A DNA stretch of 64,000 nucleotides from Corynebacterium macginleyi (GCF_003688935.1 NZ_REGE01000008.1:1-64000), one strand, 5' to 3'; shown: positions 41,813 to 50,564, numbered from the stretch's first letter. Notes: generated by a model from the sequence alone, not told the origin. Numbers and translations are program-made.

Positions 41813-43168
41813 CTAATTCGCTTTCTTTTCTTCTGCTTCATCGATGAGGTTGCGGGCGATTCGCTGCTGGGTCGTAATCTCCAGGTTGCCGCGGTTGCGG
41901 GAGAGAATATTAGCTGCCCAGTTGACCAATACGGCCAAGCGGCTACGCAGGCCAATGACGTAGGTCAGGTGCAGGGCCAACCATGCCAGCCAGCCTGGGA
42001 AGCCAGAGAATTCGGTCTTTCCTAGCTTCACCACGGCGTTGAAGCGAGTGACGATAGCCATCGAGCCCTTGTCAAAGTACTCGAAAGGTTCCTTTTCATC
42101 AGCAGTAGACTCTTCGTCCACCTTGGTCTCGATGAGTTTGGCGACGTGCTCGCCGCCCTGGATTGCCACCTGTGCCAGGCCTGGCAGGCGGTTGAGGGAC
42201 ATCATGTCACCGATAATGTAGACGTTGTTAAAGTCACCAACGGTCATATCATCGTTGACCGCGACGCGGCCCGCGCGATCAGCCTCCACACCGGCCTGGT
42301 CTGCAACCATCTTGCCCAGTGGAGAAGCGGCAACACCAGCGGACCAGATCTTGGTCGCGCCCACCAGAGTGACCTCTTCATCGGTCTTCATGTTTTTGTA
42401 GGTCACGGAATCTTCGTTGACATCGGTGACCATGGCGTTCAGGCGGACGTTAACGCCTTCCTTTTCCAGGGTGCGCTGAGCACGGCGACCCAAGCGCTTG
42501 CCAAACGGCGGGAGTACCTGTGGTGCGCCGTCGAGCAAGTAAATCTTAGCCGCGGAGGTACCGTAGGTGGAGTAGACATCGCTGAGCGTGCGGTTGGCCA
42601 ATTCCGCAATCTGGCCAGTGAGCTCCACACCGGTCGGGCCGGCGCCGACAATGATAAAAGTGAGAAGGCGCTCGCGCTCAGCGGGGTCATCAGTAAGCTC
42701 AGCTTTTTCGAACGCAGAAATGATCCGAGACCGAAGCTCCAGGGCGTCATCCAGGGTCTTCATGCCTGGGGCAAACTCCGCAAAATGGTCATTGCCAAAA
42801 TACGACTGGCTGGAGCCAGCGGCGACCACGAGGGAGTCGTAGGAGTAGGTGCGCGAGAAATCATCGAGCCCAGCCGTAACCGTCTGGTTTTCTAGGTCAA
42901 TATCGGTTACGTTGCCGTTGACAAAGTGCACATTATCCTGGTTGCGCAGCAGCTGACGGGTAGAGGGGGCGACCTCACCTGCAGAAATCATGCCCGTTGC
43001 CACCTGGTAGAGCATTGGTTGGAACAGGTGGTGGTTCTTCTTATCGATGAGGGTGATCTCAACATCGGCGTTCTTCAACTTCTTTACGGTGTTAAGACCG
43101 CCGAATCCACCGCCGACCACGACGACGTGGTGACGGCTTCCGTTTGGACGATAAGGGGTATCAGTCAT
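41813..43168 (-). CDS. ndh: Type II NADH dehydrogenase
   Basis: This 451-residue membrane-associated flavoprotein passes electrons from NADH to menaquinone without proton pumping. The FAD motif VVVGGGFGGLNTVKKL is near the N-terminus, the NADH motif IIVGAGPTGVELTGQIAEL is near residue 170-190, and a hydrophobic C-terminal stretch (WLAWLALHLTYVIGL) anchors it. I chose ATG 43168; GAGGAAGG lies 13 bases upstream, rather far, so the start could be slightly earlier. The gene next to ufaA is conserved in C. glutamicum. Confidence 0.93.
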   Translation of the reverse strand: MTDTPYRPNGSRHHVVVVGGGFGGLNTVKKLKNADVEITLIDKKNHHLFQPMLYQVATGMISAGEVAPSTRQLLRNQDNVHFVNGNVTDIDLENQTVTAGLDDFSRTYSYDSLVVAAGSSQSYFGNDHFAEFAPGMKTLDDALELRSRIISAFEKAELTDDPAERERLLTFIIVGAGPTGVELTGQIAELANRTLSDVYSTYGTSAAKIYLLDGAPQVLPPFGKRLGRRAQRTLEKEGVNVRLNAMVTDVNEDSVTYKNMKTDEEVTLVGATKIWSAGVAASPLGKMVADQAGVEADRAGRVAVNDDMTVGDFNNVYIIGDMMSLNRLPGLAQVAIQGGEHVAKLIETKVDEESTADEKEPFEYFDKGSMAIVTRFNAVVKLGKTEFSGFPGWLAWLALHLTYVIGLRSRLAVLVNWAANILSRNRGNLEITTQQRIARNLIDEAEEKKAN

Positions 43169-43295
43169 CGAATTAATGCGACCTTCCTCGATAAAGCTTA
43201 TTTTAAATACCCACACAGTGTAAACGCTCGTTACATAACGCGCATACTTGATATCCTTTTACATGCTTTTCGGGTTTCCTTGTACGCGGAGCGTC

Positions 43296-43327
43296 TTGAC
43301 CGAAACCGCCCGGAAACTAGCTAAAAT
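43296..43327 (+). promoter_or_regulatory. Possible promoter of the UfaA-like gene
   Basis: TTGACC at 43296-43301 is followed by TAGCTA (43318-43323, spacing 16) and TAAAAT (43322-43327, spacing 20). Either could act as the -10 element. The coding start would be about 60 bases downstream. Confidence 0.4.
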
Positions 43328-43391
43328 AAGCCCGCACCGTGACTTTGTCCCACTGCACCGTCTGATTGCACCCAGGAGCGCTCCCCAAACC

Positions 43392-44705
43392 ATGAGTTTT
43401 TGCACCCCCGAACATTTACGCTCCATCGACGCAGAGGTATGGCCCAATATCGCGACTGTTCCATCGCAGCGCTGGGCAACGCTAAAATCACGCTGGGCCG
43501 AGGCGGAATTTGCCAAAGCCTGTGATAATGCTGGCTTGGAATTGGAGCTCGATGTAGCAGGTGGCCCGGATCTCAAGGTCGGCCACGATGCGTTATTCAA
43601 ACGGATCGCCGCTACTGGATGGTTAGGCTTTGCCGAAAGCTATATGGCAGGTGAGTGGTCCGTCGAATCCTCCACCCAATTGGTGAAGGTTTTGGCCAAG
43701 CTTCTGCAGGTAGGATATCTTCCAAAGCCGCAGGGAGTAAGGGTGCGCGATTCTGAACCAGGGGAGCTGCCACTCGATCTGGTCCGCCTCTATGCCGGTG
43801 ACGAACTGAGCCACGTCGGCGGAATTTTCTCCAGCGGCGTGCCGACAACGATCCGGGAAACGGTCGAAAGCTTCGGCCCGAGAACCGGCAGCCGGGAACC
43901 GAAGAGCCACTTTGTCGATGTCACGACGGTGAGCGAACCCACGAATGTGGACCGGAATGACTTGGGCGAGGCGCAGCGCAGGGCAGCAGATTGGCTTCTC
44001 GATGCTACTCGCACCGGCACCGGTACTCATCTTCTGGTTTATCCCGCAGCGGGAATGCAGGCCGCAATACGCGCTACCAAACGTCGCGCCACAGTCGATG
44101 TCCTGACCAGTGATGTTGAACAAATCACCCAAATGCGCGAGGCGCTTGTCTTCGCCGGAACAGAAGACTCTATTCGCATAGAGCGTATTCCAGATTCCGT
44201 TCCTAGCCCAAAACAGTGGCGCGGTCACTACGATGCGATTATCAGCGTGGAAAAATTTGAACAATCAAGCCCACGGGAACGTAAGGCCTTTGTTCAAGTG
44301 CTCGATCGGCTACTTACCGCCAACGGTAGGGCGGCTTTTCAATCGATCGTCGCCACCGAATCCATGTCAGAGGCCGCCCGAGCATCTTTGCAGGCTATGC
44401 GGACTTATATTTGGCCAGGGCTTGACTATCCACTGACTATGGATGTGTACCGGCTCGTCGATAAGAACTCCAATCTCCGCATCGTCTCCGAAACGCACGT
44501 GGGTAGCCACTATATTGAGTCCCTGCGCCAGCAACGATCCTTTTTCGATGGACACCTTCGCGAGGCCGCCGCCGCTGGCTATGATCAAGTTTTCCGCAGG
44601 TTATGGACGTTCCAATTCGCACTCCGCGAGGCGCTTATGACTCTCGGGATGATCGACTCCGTGCAGTTTGGCCTGGCCCACCGCAGTCGCGGCGGGCGCC
44701 GCTAA
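43392..44705 (+). CDS. Cyclopropane-fatty-acyl synthase-like protein (UfaA type)
   Basis: This 437-residue protein has the Cfa architecture: an N-terminal part with LFKRIAATGWLGFAESYMAGEW (about 68-89), a middle Rossmann-like domain, and a C-terminal region with RRLWTFQFALREAL typical of Cfa. The SAM motif expected as V-DIGCGWG reads HLLVYPAAGMQA (213-224), with no GxGxG. Enzymatic methylation of membrane lipids is therefore doubtful. The position next to ndh matches ufaA of C. glutamicum. ATG 43392 chosen; upstream in-frame starts lack a ribosome-binding site. Confidence 0.78.
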   Translation: MSFCTPEHLRSIDAEVWPNIATVPSQRWATLKSRWAEAEFAKACDNAGLELELDVAGGPDLKVGHDALFKRIAATGWLGFAESYMAGEWSVESSTQLVKVLAKLLQVGYLPKPQGVRVRDSEPGELPLDLVRLYAGDELSHVGGIFSSGVPTTIRETVESFGPRTGSREPKSHFVDVTTVSEPTNVDRNDLGEAQRRAADWLLDATRTGTGTHLLVYPAAGMQAAIRATKRRATVDVLTSDVEQITQMREALVFAGTEDSIRIERIPDSVPSPKQWRGHYDAIISVEKFEQSSPRERKAFVQVLDRLLTANGRAAFQSIVATESMSEAARASLQAMRTYIWPGLDYPLTMDVYRLVDKNSNLRIVSETHVGSHYIESLRQQRSFFDGHLREAAAAGYDQVFRRLWTFQFALREALMTLGMIDSVQFGLAHRSRGGRR

Positions 44706-45741
44706 GCCTTTTTCATTCTCTTTTAGTGCGGAAGCTCGTCGAAACCGCCTAGCAGGGCGATAATCGAGACAAAAACCGTACCGGTAAACACTGATGCCGA
44801 TCTACTTATCCAGATCGCGGGTGTATTTTTGCTCGGTGACGTAGCATCCGCGGGGACAATTGGCATTAACGGTAAGCAGAGCTACCTCAGGTATAAGTCG
44901 TGCGGAAACACAGCAGGATTTTGCTGGGCGTGGAGGTTGCTCTGGACCTACGCTCCAGCGGATCGAACTCCTTGATCTTACATCCATCTTACGTCCGGAT
45001 ACTAAGGACCGTATGCAGCTCGCCCTTATTGCCGCGGAAAATGTCGGACTTTAAGATGACGCTCAAAGCCGGGAGCACTGCCCAACTGATGTGCTCGCCG
45101 CTCTATGCAATTACAACCCCGGCATTGGAGTGCGTGGGATTGAAGCAAGCGTGCGATGCGCGGACGTCCTCAGCGTGGCGTGTCGGTGTGATGCGTTTTT
45201 ACAACTAGTGAGCCGTTTTAGGACATCTGAGGGGCGCTATTTGCAAATTTGGAACACTTTGCGGGCTAAATGGCGTGGAAATTCTTAAGAGACGCGTCTC
45301 ACGACGGCGGGAGGGACTCCCATTGATCTAAAATGACATAATGTACATTATCGGACAATTATGGACATCTTCGGCTCCAACTGAGGGTGGCGCCGCGCGC
45401 GCAAAAACTTTGCCTGCGTTAACAATTTTTTACCACGCTTTAGCCTACCTGCCTGTTCCAAAACCTTCGCGCTGAGAGCTGGCTGTTCCATGGCTCATTT
45501 ATCCCAGATATCTTCCTTATAGGGCCAACGGAGCCGCCTTTAAATCTGCGAAGCAAGTCGGACTTAGAAAATAATTTTGGTCGGTTTGTGTGGAGTGCTA
45601 CGCGAGCGACCCTACAGCCCTGGAGAGCTTTAAAGAGAAAGGAGCTCATAGGCACGACAAAGCCAGACTTTCCCGCTCCCCCCCTCGTTTCCATTTTTTA
45701 GTCACAGTGACCTTATAACGGGGATGAAAGGTATAAACGTT
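44706..45741. other. Gene-poor region of about 1 kb with degraded frames and palindromes
   Basis: No coding sequence with start, ribosome-binding site and recognisable product was found. One + frame is open from 44860 to 45288 apart from a TAA at 45052-45054. On the - strand a frame ends ...YVTEQKYTRDLDK at 44802. These look like fragments of lost genes. Two perfect palindromes occur: GAGACGCGTCTC (45289-45300) and ATAATGTACATTAT (45338-45351). A good Shine-Dalgarno sequence (AAAGGAG, 45638-45644) has no ATG/GTG/TTG at the right distance. Confidence 0.5.
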
Positions 45742-45906
45742 TTAGTGGTTTTTATAAGCGCTCCAGAGCTGCCAGATAGTTACTACCGTCAGCAATGCTG
45801 CAATCGCCGTTACTACCCACATTTGTTGAACCGCTACGAAAATTGAGAAGGCTATGACGACGATGAAACGGAACCAGAGCACGGAAATTAAGCGTCGAGG
45901 ATTCAT
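45742..45906 (-). CDS. Small membrane protein (54 aa) downstream of yceI
   Basis: The frame starts with ATG 45906, three bases after the yceI stop, with AAGGA eight bases upstream. The product has a basic start (MNPRRLISVLWFRF) and two closely spaced hydrophobic stretches (about 9-23 and 26-44, VTAIAALLTVVTIWQLW), ending WSAYKNH. It is probably a hairpin membrane protein made with the YceI-like protein. I do not recognise a family. Confidence 0.6.
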   Translation of the reverse strand: MNPRRLISVLWFRFIVVIAFSIFVAVQQMWVVTAIAALLTVVTIWQLWSAYKNH

Positions 45907-45909
45907 GGT

Positions 45910-46611
45910 TTAGTCCTTGCTCAAGGAGATACGCAAGTTAATCTCGCCATCTTCGGCGACCTTAGCCGCCAGCAGGTCTGGCGTTTCCACGTTATAATCC
46001 AACCGTTTAATCGGGATGTCGCCGCCAATGATGATGCCGTCACCATCACGCAGGACATCGAACTCGTGGGTAACCTCCTGCGTTTTGTCCTTAATTTTAA
46101 GGTCACCGGTGAGCTTAACGGAGCCGATGGTGCCGTCTGCAGGGACATCGGCAAGCGAGGCGGGCTTGGTAAGCGTAAAGGAAGACTCTGGGAAGTCCGA
46201 GGTCTTAAAGAGTTTGGACTTCATGTTTTGGTCGCGGACCTTCTTGTCCGTGGTAAGGGCATCCATGTTTACCGTGACGGTGGCGGATTCCAGTATGGAA
46301 CCGGAAATCTCTGCCTGTCCGGTGACATCCGTGGTAGAGCCGGAGGTAGACGTCCTTTCCGCCGGCAAAACTTCGTCGAAGGTAAAGCCGACCGAGGTGT
46401 GGTTTTTGGCACGACCCTTGGCCACCGACCAAGAGCCATCGAGTGGAGTCGAGGCGGGCTTGGCGCCATCGGCAGTCAGGGGCCCAGTCTTGACTCCACC
46501 ATTGTGAAAAAGGGAGTACACAATCGGGCCGATCGCTACGGCGGTAAACACCAGGATTAAAACCACGAAGATGGAAACGACGAGTTTCCGGTTATAAAAA
46601 AGCTTTTTCAT
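45910..46611 (-). CDS. YceI-family lipid-binding protein with N-terminal anchor
   Basis: This 233-residue protein has an N-terminal transmembrane or signal segment (about 8-32, LVVSIFVVLILVFTAVAIGP) with no clear cleavage site. A YceI beta-barrel follows (about 60-233), with LDGSWSVAKGRAKNHTSVGF, FKTSDFPESSFTL and DVLRDGDGIIIGG. YceI proteins bind polyisoprenoid or fatty molecules in the envelope. It lies between a zinc-ribbon gene (3-base gap) and a small membrane protein gene (3-base gap), forming a three-gene leftward operon. Confidence 0.85.
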   Translation of the reverse strand: MKKLFYNRKLVVSIFVVLILVFTAVAIGPIVYSLFHNGGVKTGPLTADGAKPASTPLDGSWSVAKGRAKNHTSVGFTFDEVLPAERTSTSGSTTDVTGQAEISGSILESATVTVNMDALTTDKKVRDQNMKSKLFKTSDFPESSFTLTKPASLADVPADGTIGSVKLTGDLKIKDKTQEVTHEFDVLRDGDGIIIGGDIPIKRLDYNVETPDLLAAKVAEDGEINLRISLSKD

Positions 46612-46614
46612 CTA

Positions 46615-46965
46615 CTATCGAAGTCCTTCTAAACGCCGAGACAACGAAATAAGCTCCTCACACAGGCTGGAAAGCTCTTCCGCGCTCGCGCCTTCCTCTG
46701 CGGCGATTTGAATATCTTCTGCGGAACACCGCAATTCAAAAAGGCCGTCGCGCAAATTTTGCACTTTATCTGGGCTTAAGATTACTGCATCGGCAGGAAT
46801 TTCCGTGCCACTAACATTGTTTCTTTGTTCATAAGCACGCTGTTTGCACGAGGCGCTACAAAACTTGCGTGGTCGTCCCCTACCGCCTTGGTCAATATCC
46901 TTTCCACACCATTGGCAGGAACCGACATTGTTTCTACGACTAGCTGTACGGATCACTCGATACAC
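46615..46965 (-). CDS. Small zinc-ribbon protein, probable regulator
   Basis: This 116-residue protein has four cysteines spaced as a zinc site (Cys17, Cys20, Cys36, Cys40 in SCQWCGKDID and KFCSASCKQRAYEQRN) within a basic N-terminal half. A helical acidic C-terminus follows (about 65-116). This layout suggests nucleic-acid binding. GTG start at 46965 has little ribosome-binding site. Divergent from rbpA; first gene of the yceI operon. Confidence 0.72.
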   Translation of the reverse strand: MYRVIRTASRRNNVGSCQWCGKDIDQGGRGRPRKFCSASCKQRAYEQRNNVSGTEIPADAVILSPDKVQNLRDGLFELRCSAEDIQIAAEEGASAEELSSLCEELISLSRRLEGLR

Positions 46966-46988
46966 CTTAGTCGATTAAACAGCGGGCT

Positions 46989-47020
46989 GGGAACAATAAC
47001 GCGTGGGCGTTCGTTATAAT
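46989..47020 (+). promoter_or_regulatory. rbpA promoter: sigma-R/SigH-type motif overlapping a TATAAT box
   Basis: GGGAAC (46989-46994) and GTT (47013-47015) are separated by 18 bases, matching the ECF SigH/SigR consensus GGAAT-N18-GTT. TATAAT at 47015-47020 shares the last T and is a perfect housekeeping -10 box, though its -35 is poor. Streptomyces rbpA is known as a sigma-R target. Both promoters would give almost the same start, about 55-60 bases before the ATG. Confidence 0.65.
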
Positions 47021-47083
47021 GAGTAGCTCTTGGGCGAAACTTTCGCCGTTTATCAGGGATGTTTTTGAAAAGGATGATGTTGC

Positions 47084-47461
47084 ATGGCAGATCGCGTACT
47101 CCGTGGCAGCCGTATGGGCGCAGTCAGCTACGAAACTGACCGCGACCACGACCTCGCACCGCGCCAGATGGTGAAATACCGCACGGACGACGGTGAGATT
47201 TATGAGGTACCCTTCGCGCATGAGGCAGAAATCCCTGAAGAATGGATGTGCAAGAATGGCAAACTGGGTCACCTCGTAGAGGGCGAAGGCGTGGAAGCTA
47301 AGCCTATCAAGCCACCGCGCACCCACTGGGACATGTTGCGGGAACGTCGGTCCATCGAGGAACTCGATGAACTTTTGGAAGAGCGAATCAACCACTTGCG
47401 CTCCCGCCGTCGAACCGCTGCTCGCCTCCTCAAGGAGCAGGAGCAGCAGAAGAAGTCTTAA
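47084..47461 (+). CDS. rbpA: RNA polymerase-binding protein RbpA
   Basis: This 125-residue actinobacterial transcription factor binds sigma-A and the RNA polymerase beta' subunit and stabilises the open complex. It has an unstructured N-tail, a core domain (about 25-75, FAHEAEIPEEWMCKNGKLG), the basic linker KPIKPPRTHWDMLRERRSIE and the sigma-interaction helix ELDELLEERINHLRSRRR. A short Lys/Gln-rich tail is added. AAAAGGATG precedes the ATG region. Upstream promoter motifs suggest stress induction. Confidence 0.95.
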   Translation: MADRVLRGSRMGAVSYETDRDHDLAPRQMVKYRTDDGEIYEVPFAHEAEIPEEWMCKNGKLGHLVEGEGVEAKPIKPPRTHWDMLRERRSIEELDELLEERINHLRSRRRTAARLLKEQEQQKKS

Positions 47462-47484
47462 AGACGAGCGAAGGCGGAATTAAT

Positions 47485-47530
47485 AAAGCCCGTACACTGA
47501 CAGCCACATTGGCGTGAGGGTACGGGCTTT
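47485..47530. terminator. Bidirectional terminator between rbpA and the ppm synthase gene
   Basis: An 11-base stem AAAGCCCGTAC / GTACGGGCTTT with a 24-base loop lies between convergent genes. A-rich and T-rich flanks allow function in both directions. Confidence 0.8.
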
Positions 47531-47550
47531 AAGCGGCCTTGGCCACTTAA

Positions 47551-48450
47551 TTATTTCTTCTTGGTCAGCTGGCCCACTTGGTGTTTGACCAAGTATCCCA
47601 GCTCATTGGCCAAATTAGTGGCCCAGCCCACACCGTTGCGGGCCTTCTGGCTAACATTGTGAACGGCGCCGTATTTGACCTCGTGTTCCGCCAGCTTGGA
47701 CATCTCGCCGGCAAAATCCTTCACCTGTCCCATACGGTGAGCCATTCCCCACTTGGTTACCTCCAAGAGTGAGTCCTTGACAAAGGAACCATCCAGCTTA
47801 GACTCGCCGTATTCGCGCTCGGTGAAGGTGATGGGCACCTCGCGGATATCGTATCCAGCCTTGACCGCGCGGAAGGCTAGGTCCACCTGGAAGATGTAGC
47901 CGGCCTTGGACAGCTCGTCAAAGTCGATATCTTCCAAGAGCTCGCGGCGGAAGGCACGGTAACCGGCGGTCATATCGGATAGGTCGGTTCCGAGCGCGAA
48001 AGAGATGTAGAGGTTGCCCCAGCGAGACAGGTACTCGCGAGATGCTGGCCAGTTGACGGTCTCGCCGCCCGGTACGTAGCGGGAACCGATGACGAGGTCC
48101 GCGCCCTTGTCAATCTCCTCCAGCAGCAGGTGCAGCTGTTCTGGGGCGTGGGAGCCATCAGCATCCATTTCACAAAGAACCTTATAGTCCCGCTCCAGGC
48201 CCCATTCGAAGCCAGCGATATAAGCGCCTAAGAGGCCGCCCTTGCCCTCGCGGTGCAGCACGTGAATGTGGTCATCTTCTGTAGCAAAAGCATCAGCCTT
48301 CTCGCCGGTGCCGTCGGGAGAATTATCATCCACGACGAGGATATGGACCTCTGGCTGCGCGTCACGAACACGGCCAGTAATCAAGGGAAGGTTTTCAATC
48401 TCGTTATACGTAGGGATGATAACCAGCGTCGCAGAGTCAAGAGTGCTCAC
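47551..48450 (-). CDS. Polyprenol-phosphate-mannose synthase (GT2)
   Basis: This 299-residue GT-A glycosyltransferase transfers mannose from GDP-mannose to polyprenyl phosphate, the donor for lipomannan and lipoarabinomannan synthesis. Motifs: IIPTYNEIENLPLI, VVDDNSPDGTG, EMDADGSHAPEQL and DMTAGYRAFRREL. In mycobacteria this domain is fused to Lnt (Ppm1); here, as in C. glutamicum, the two are separate adjacent genes. GTG start at 48450. The about 60-residue C-terminal tail is helical. Confidence 0.92.
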   Translation of the reverse strand: MSTLDSATLVIIPTYNEIENLPLITGRVRDAQPEVHILVVDDNSPDGTGEKADAFATEDDHIHVLHREGKGGLLGAYIAGFEWGLERDYKVLCEMDADGSHAPEQLHLLLEEIDKGADLVIGSRYVPGGETVNWPASREYLSRWGNLYISFALGTDLSDMTAGYRAFRRELLEDIDFDELSKAGYIFQVDLAFRAVKAGYDIREVPITFTEREYGESKLDGSFVKDSLLEVTKWGMAHRMGQVKDFAGEMSKLAEHEVKYGAVHNVSQKARNGVGWATNLANELGYLVKHQVGQLTKKK

Positions 48451-48464
48451 AGTAATTAATGCTC

Positions 48465-49982
48465 CTACTTTTCTTTAGCGCCGACACCGCGAGGTGTACG
48501 ACCCAATCGGTTGGTACGCACAGCAATGAGTGCGCAGACGGTACCAATAATAACCATCAGCCACTGCATGAGCGAACCGTACCGCACCGAAAATGTCTCA
48601 CCAGTTTTAAGCGGCAGGCTTTCTACCAGTGCTGCAGGCTCAAATAGCTTGGTGGACTGGCTTACGCTACCGTCTGGGTGCACTAGTGCGGAAACACCAG
48701 AGGTGGCTGCGACGACAACTGCGCGGTCGGTTTCGAGCGCGCGCAGCCTGCTCATGGCTAGCTGCTGGTAGGTCATATCGGAAAACCCAAACGTAGCGTT
48801 ATTCGTAGGCGTCGTAAGAAGCTGAGCGCCATTTTGGATGGATTTACGGAACGCATCGTCGAAGGAGACCTCGTAACAGGTCGCTACACCTACCGCGACG
48901 GAATTCATGGAGACCACACCGGTCCCGTCCCCTGCCTTGAAATCTCCGGCGAGATCGACGTAGTCCGAGAAACGCGCGAAGAAGTCCCGCATGGGCATTG
49001 TCTCGCCGAAGGGTTGCAGGTACTTCTTATGGTGGTGCTCGCCCACACCATGGCCCGGTGTAAAGACTTGCATGGTATTACGCGCACCTACCTCATCGCG
49101 GGTGGCGGTACCGACTAGCACGGGCGCGTCAATGGCATCAACGGCCCCGCTAATGGCCTGGGCTGCTGCGCTGTCGCGGAAAGGGTCGATATCGGAAGAG
49201 TTTTCCGGCCAGATCACCAGATCTATATCATCTTCGTGTTTAGCCAATTCCTCTGTTTCCTGGATATGGTTATTCAGCACCGCGCGCCGTTGCCCGGCGA
49301 AATCCAAGCCGCTGCGCGGCACGTTGCCTTGGATTGCGGCCACCTTTGCCTCGCCAACCTTGGTATCCGTAGGATCAATGCCGCGCCCGGCCGCGAGTCC
49401 AGCCATGAGCGGGAGAATAAAGGCGGCCCCAGCGGCTACCTTTACCTTTCCGCCGCGCAGTAATAAACCGGCAAGGCCGCAGGCGCTCAATACGGTTGCC
49501 ACCGTAATCAGCGAGGTCCCGCCCCACGGGGCCAGACTAGCCAACGGCCCTTCAATTTGTCCCCACGCCAGTTTGACCCAGGGGAAACCGCCAAAGGGCA
49601 CCGAGGAACGCACAACCTCCACAGCGAGGTACACCAAGGGAAAGACCAGAAATCCAAATCGCCACCGCGCCACCGCGGCCCCAAAAATACCTAAGGCTAT
49701 CGCATACACTGACAGCCAGATAGAAAGTGCCGCATAAGGAATGATTCCTACCAACTCGCCAATCCAGGGCAGGCTCAGCAAGTACAAAACCAACCCGTGT
49801 GCCACAGCCAAGAAGGCACCAGCGGCACCGCACACCTGTCGCCCACGCCACGGCATCAGGGTCATATAAAGCAAAGCGATGCCAATAATCGCACCCCACC
49901 AACAACCGTGCGGCTCAACGGCAGTGAAAGTCAGCGCACCAGATAAAGCCGCTACGGTGAGGCGGGCGAGGAATACCTGCAC
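48465..49982 (-). CDS. lnt: Apolipoprotein N-acyltransferase
   Basis: This 505-residue membrane enzyme adds the third acyl chain to lipoproteins. About six N-terminal transmembrane segments precede a periplasmic carbon-nitrogen hydrolase domain. The catalytic triad is visible: Glu in VIWPENSSDIDPF, Lys in HKKYLQPFGE, Cys in VATCYEVSFDD. A final transmembrane helix closes the protein. It helps process lipoproteins such as the esterase at 20738-21721. It also partners the ppm synthase in C. glutamicum. GTG start. Confidence 0.92.
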   Translation of the reverse strand: MQVFLARLTVAALSGALTFTAVEPHGCWWGAIIGIALLYMTLMPWRGRQVCGAAGAFLAVAHGLVLYLLSLPWIGELVGIIPYAALSIWLSVYAIALGIFGAAVARWRFGFLVFPLVYLAVEVVRSSVPFGGFPWVKLAWGQIEGPLASLAPWGGTSLITVATVLSACGLAGLLLRGGKVKVAAGAAFILPLMAGLAAGRGIDPTDTKVGEAKVAAIQGNVPRSGLDFAGQRRAVLNNHIQETEELAKHEDDIDLVIWPENSSDIDPFRDSAAAQAISGAVDAIDAPVLVGTATRDEVGARNTMQVFTPGHGVGEHHHKKYLQPFGETMPMRDFFARFSDYVDLAGDFKAGDGTGVVSMNSVAVGVATCYEVSFDDAFRKSIQNGAQLLTTPTNNATFGFSDMTYQQLAMSRLRALETDRAVVVAATSGVSALVHPDGSVSQSTKLFEPAALVESLPLKTGETFSVRYGSLMQWLMVIIGTVCALIAVRTNRLGRTPRGVGAKEK

Positions 49983-50564
49983 CTATTTTTCCCCACCCTG
50001 CGAATTTTCGTCGCCGCTGCGTGGGCCGAAGTCATCAGGTTTCAGGTTTTCGGACCAGTGGCGAAGCTCTTCCTCGTCGATTACCTCGTGAGACTCGTTC
50101 TGGCCAGATGGTTGTCCAAAGGAACCGAAATTGCCATAGCTATCGTGCTGTTGTGCCATGGGCGAGGCTTCGTAAATGCGCGCACCCATCTTCTCTACCT
50201 TGCGGTAAATGGATACGGCCATAACCTTTCTAAACAAAGACCGCGTTGGGGCGAAAATGAGTAGGATCCCCAAAAGGCTCGTCAAAAAACCGGGCAGGGA
50301 CAACAACATGCCACCGGCTAGGGTGAGGCCCACATTCCCGGCGGTCAAGCCCATATTGTTATCGCGGACGTAGTAGGTTCCGTCACTAGCCTGTTCTACT
50401 TGTTTACTCATCAGTCTGCGCACCTCAATGCCAGCGATGGACATGCCAAAGAACATGGTGATGAACAGAACAATGAGCGTCCAAAAGAGGCCCAAAAACT
50501 CGGCGACGGCCCAAAACGCCACTGTTTCTGCCAGCATATAGAGGACGAGATATAAAAACGGCAT
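49983..50564 (-). CDS. FxsA-family membrane protein
   Basis: This 193-residue protein has three to four hydrophobic segments (MPFLYLVLYMLAETVAFWAV, GLFWTLIVLFITMFFGMSIA and GMLLSLPGFLTSLLGILLIF). These, with LIFAPTRSLFRK, are typical of FxsA/YtzA proteins, which in E. coli relieve exclusion of phage T7. The C-terminus is Gln/Ser/Glu-rich. The longer TTG start at 50585 is possible, but ATG 50564 fits family N-termini better. Adjoins lnt. Confidence 0.85.
   Translation of the reverse strand: MPFLYLVLYMLAETVAFWAVAEFLGLFWTLIVLFITMFFGMSIAGIEVRRLMSKQVEQASDGTYYVRDNNMGLTAGNVGLTLAGGMLLSLPGFLTSLLGILLIFAPTRSLFRKVMAVSIYRKVEKMGARIYEASPMAQQHDSYGNFGSFGQPSGQNESHEVIDEEELRHWSENLKPDDFGPRSGDENSQGGEK

Noticed and set aside
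44900-45208. Rightward 102-residue frame in the gene-poor region
   Set aside because: Odd composition, no ribosome-binding site and no family resemblance; overlaps another broken frame. Treated as non-coding.
45440-45694. Leftward 84-residue frame ending SARRFWNRQVG
   Set aside because: No ribosome-binding site, no recognised domain, low-quality composition. Possibly a remnant, not supported as a gene.
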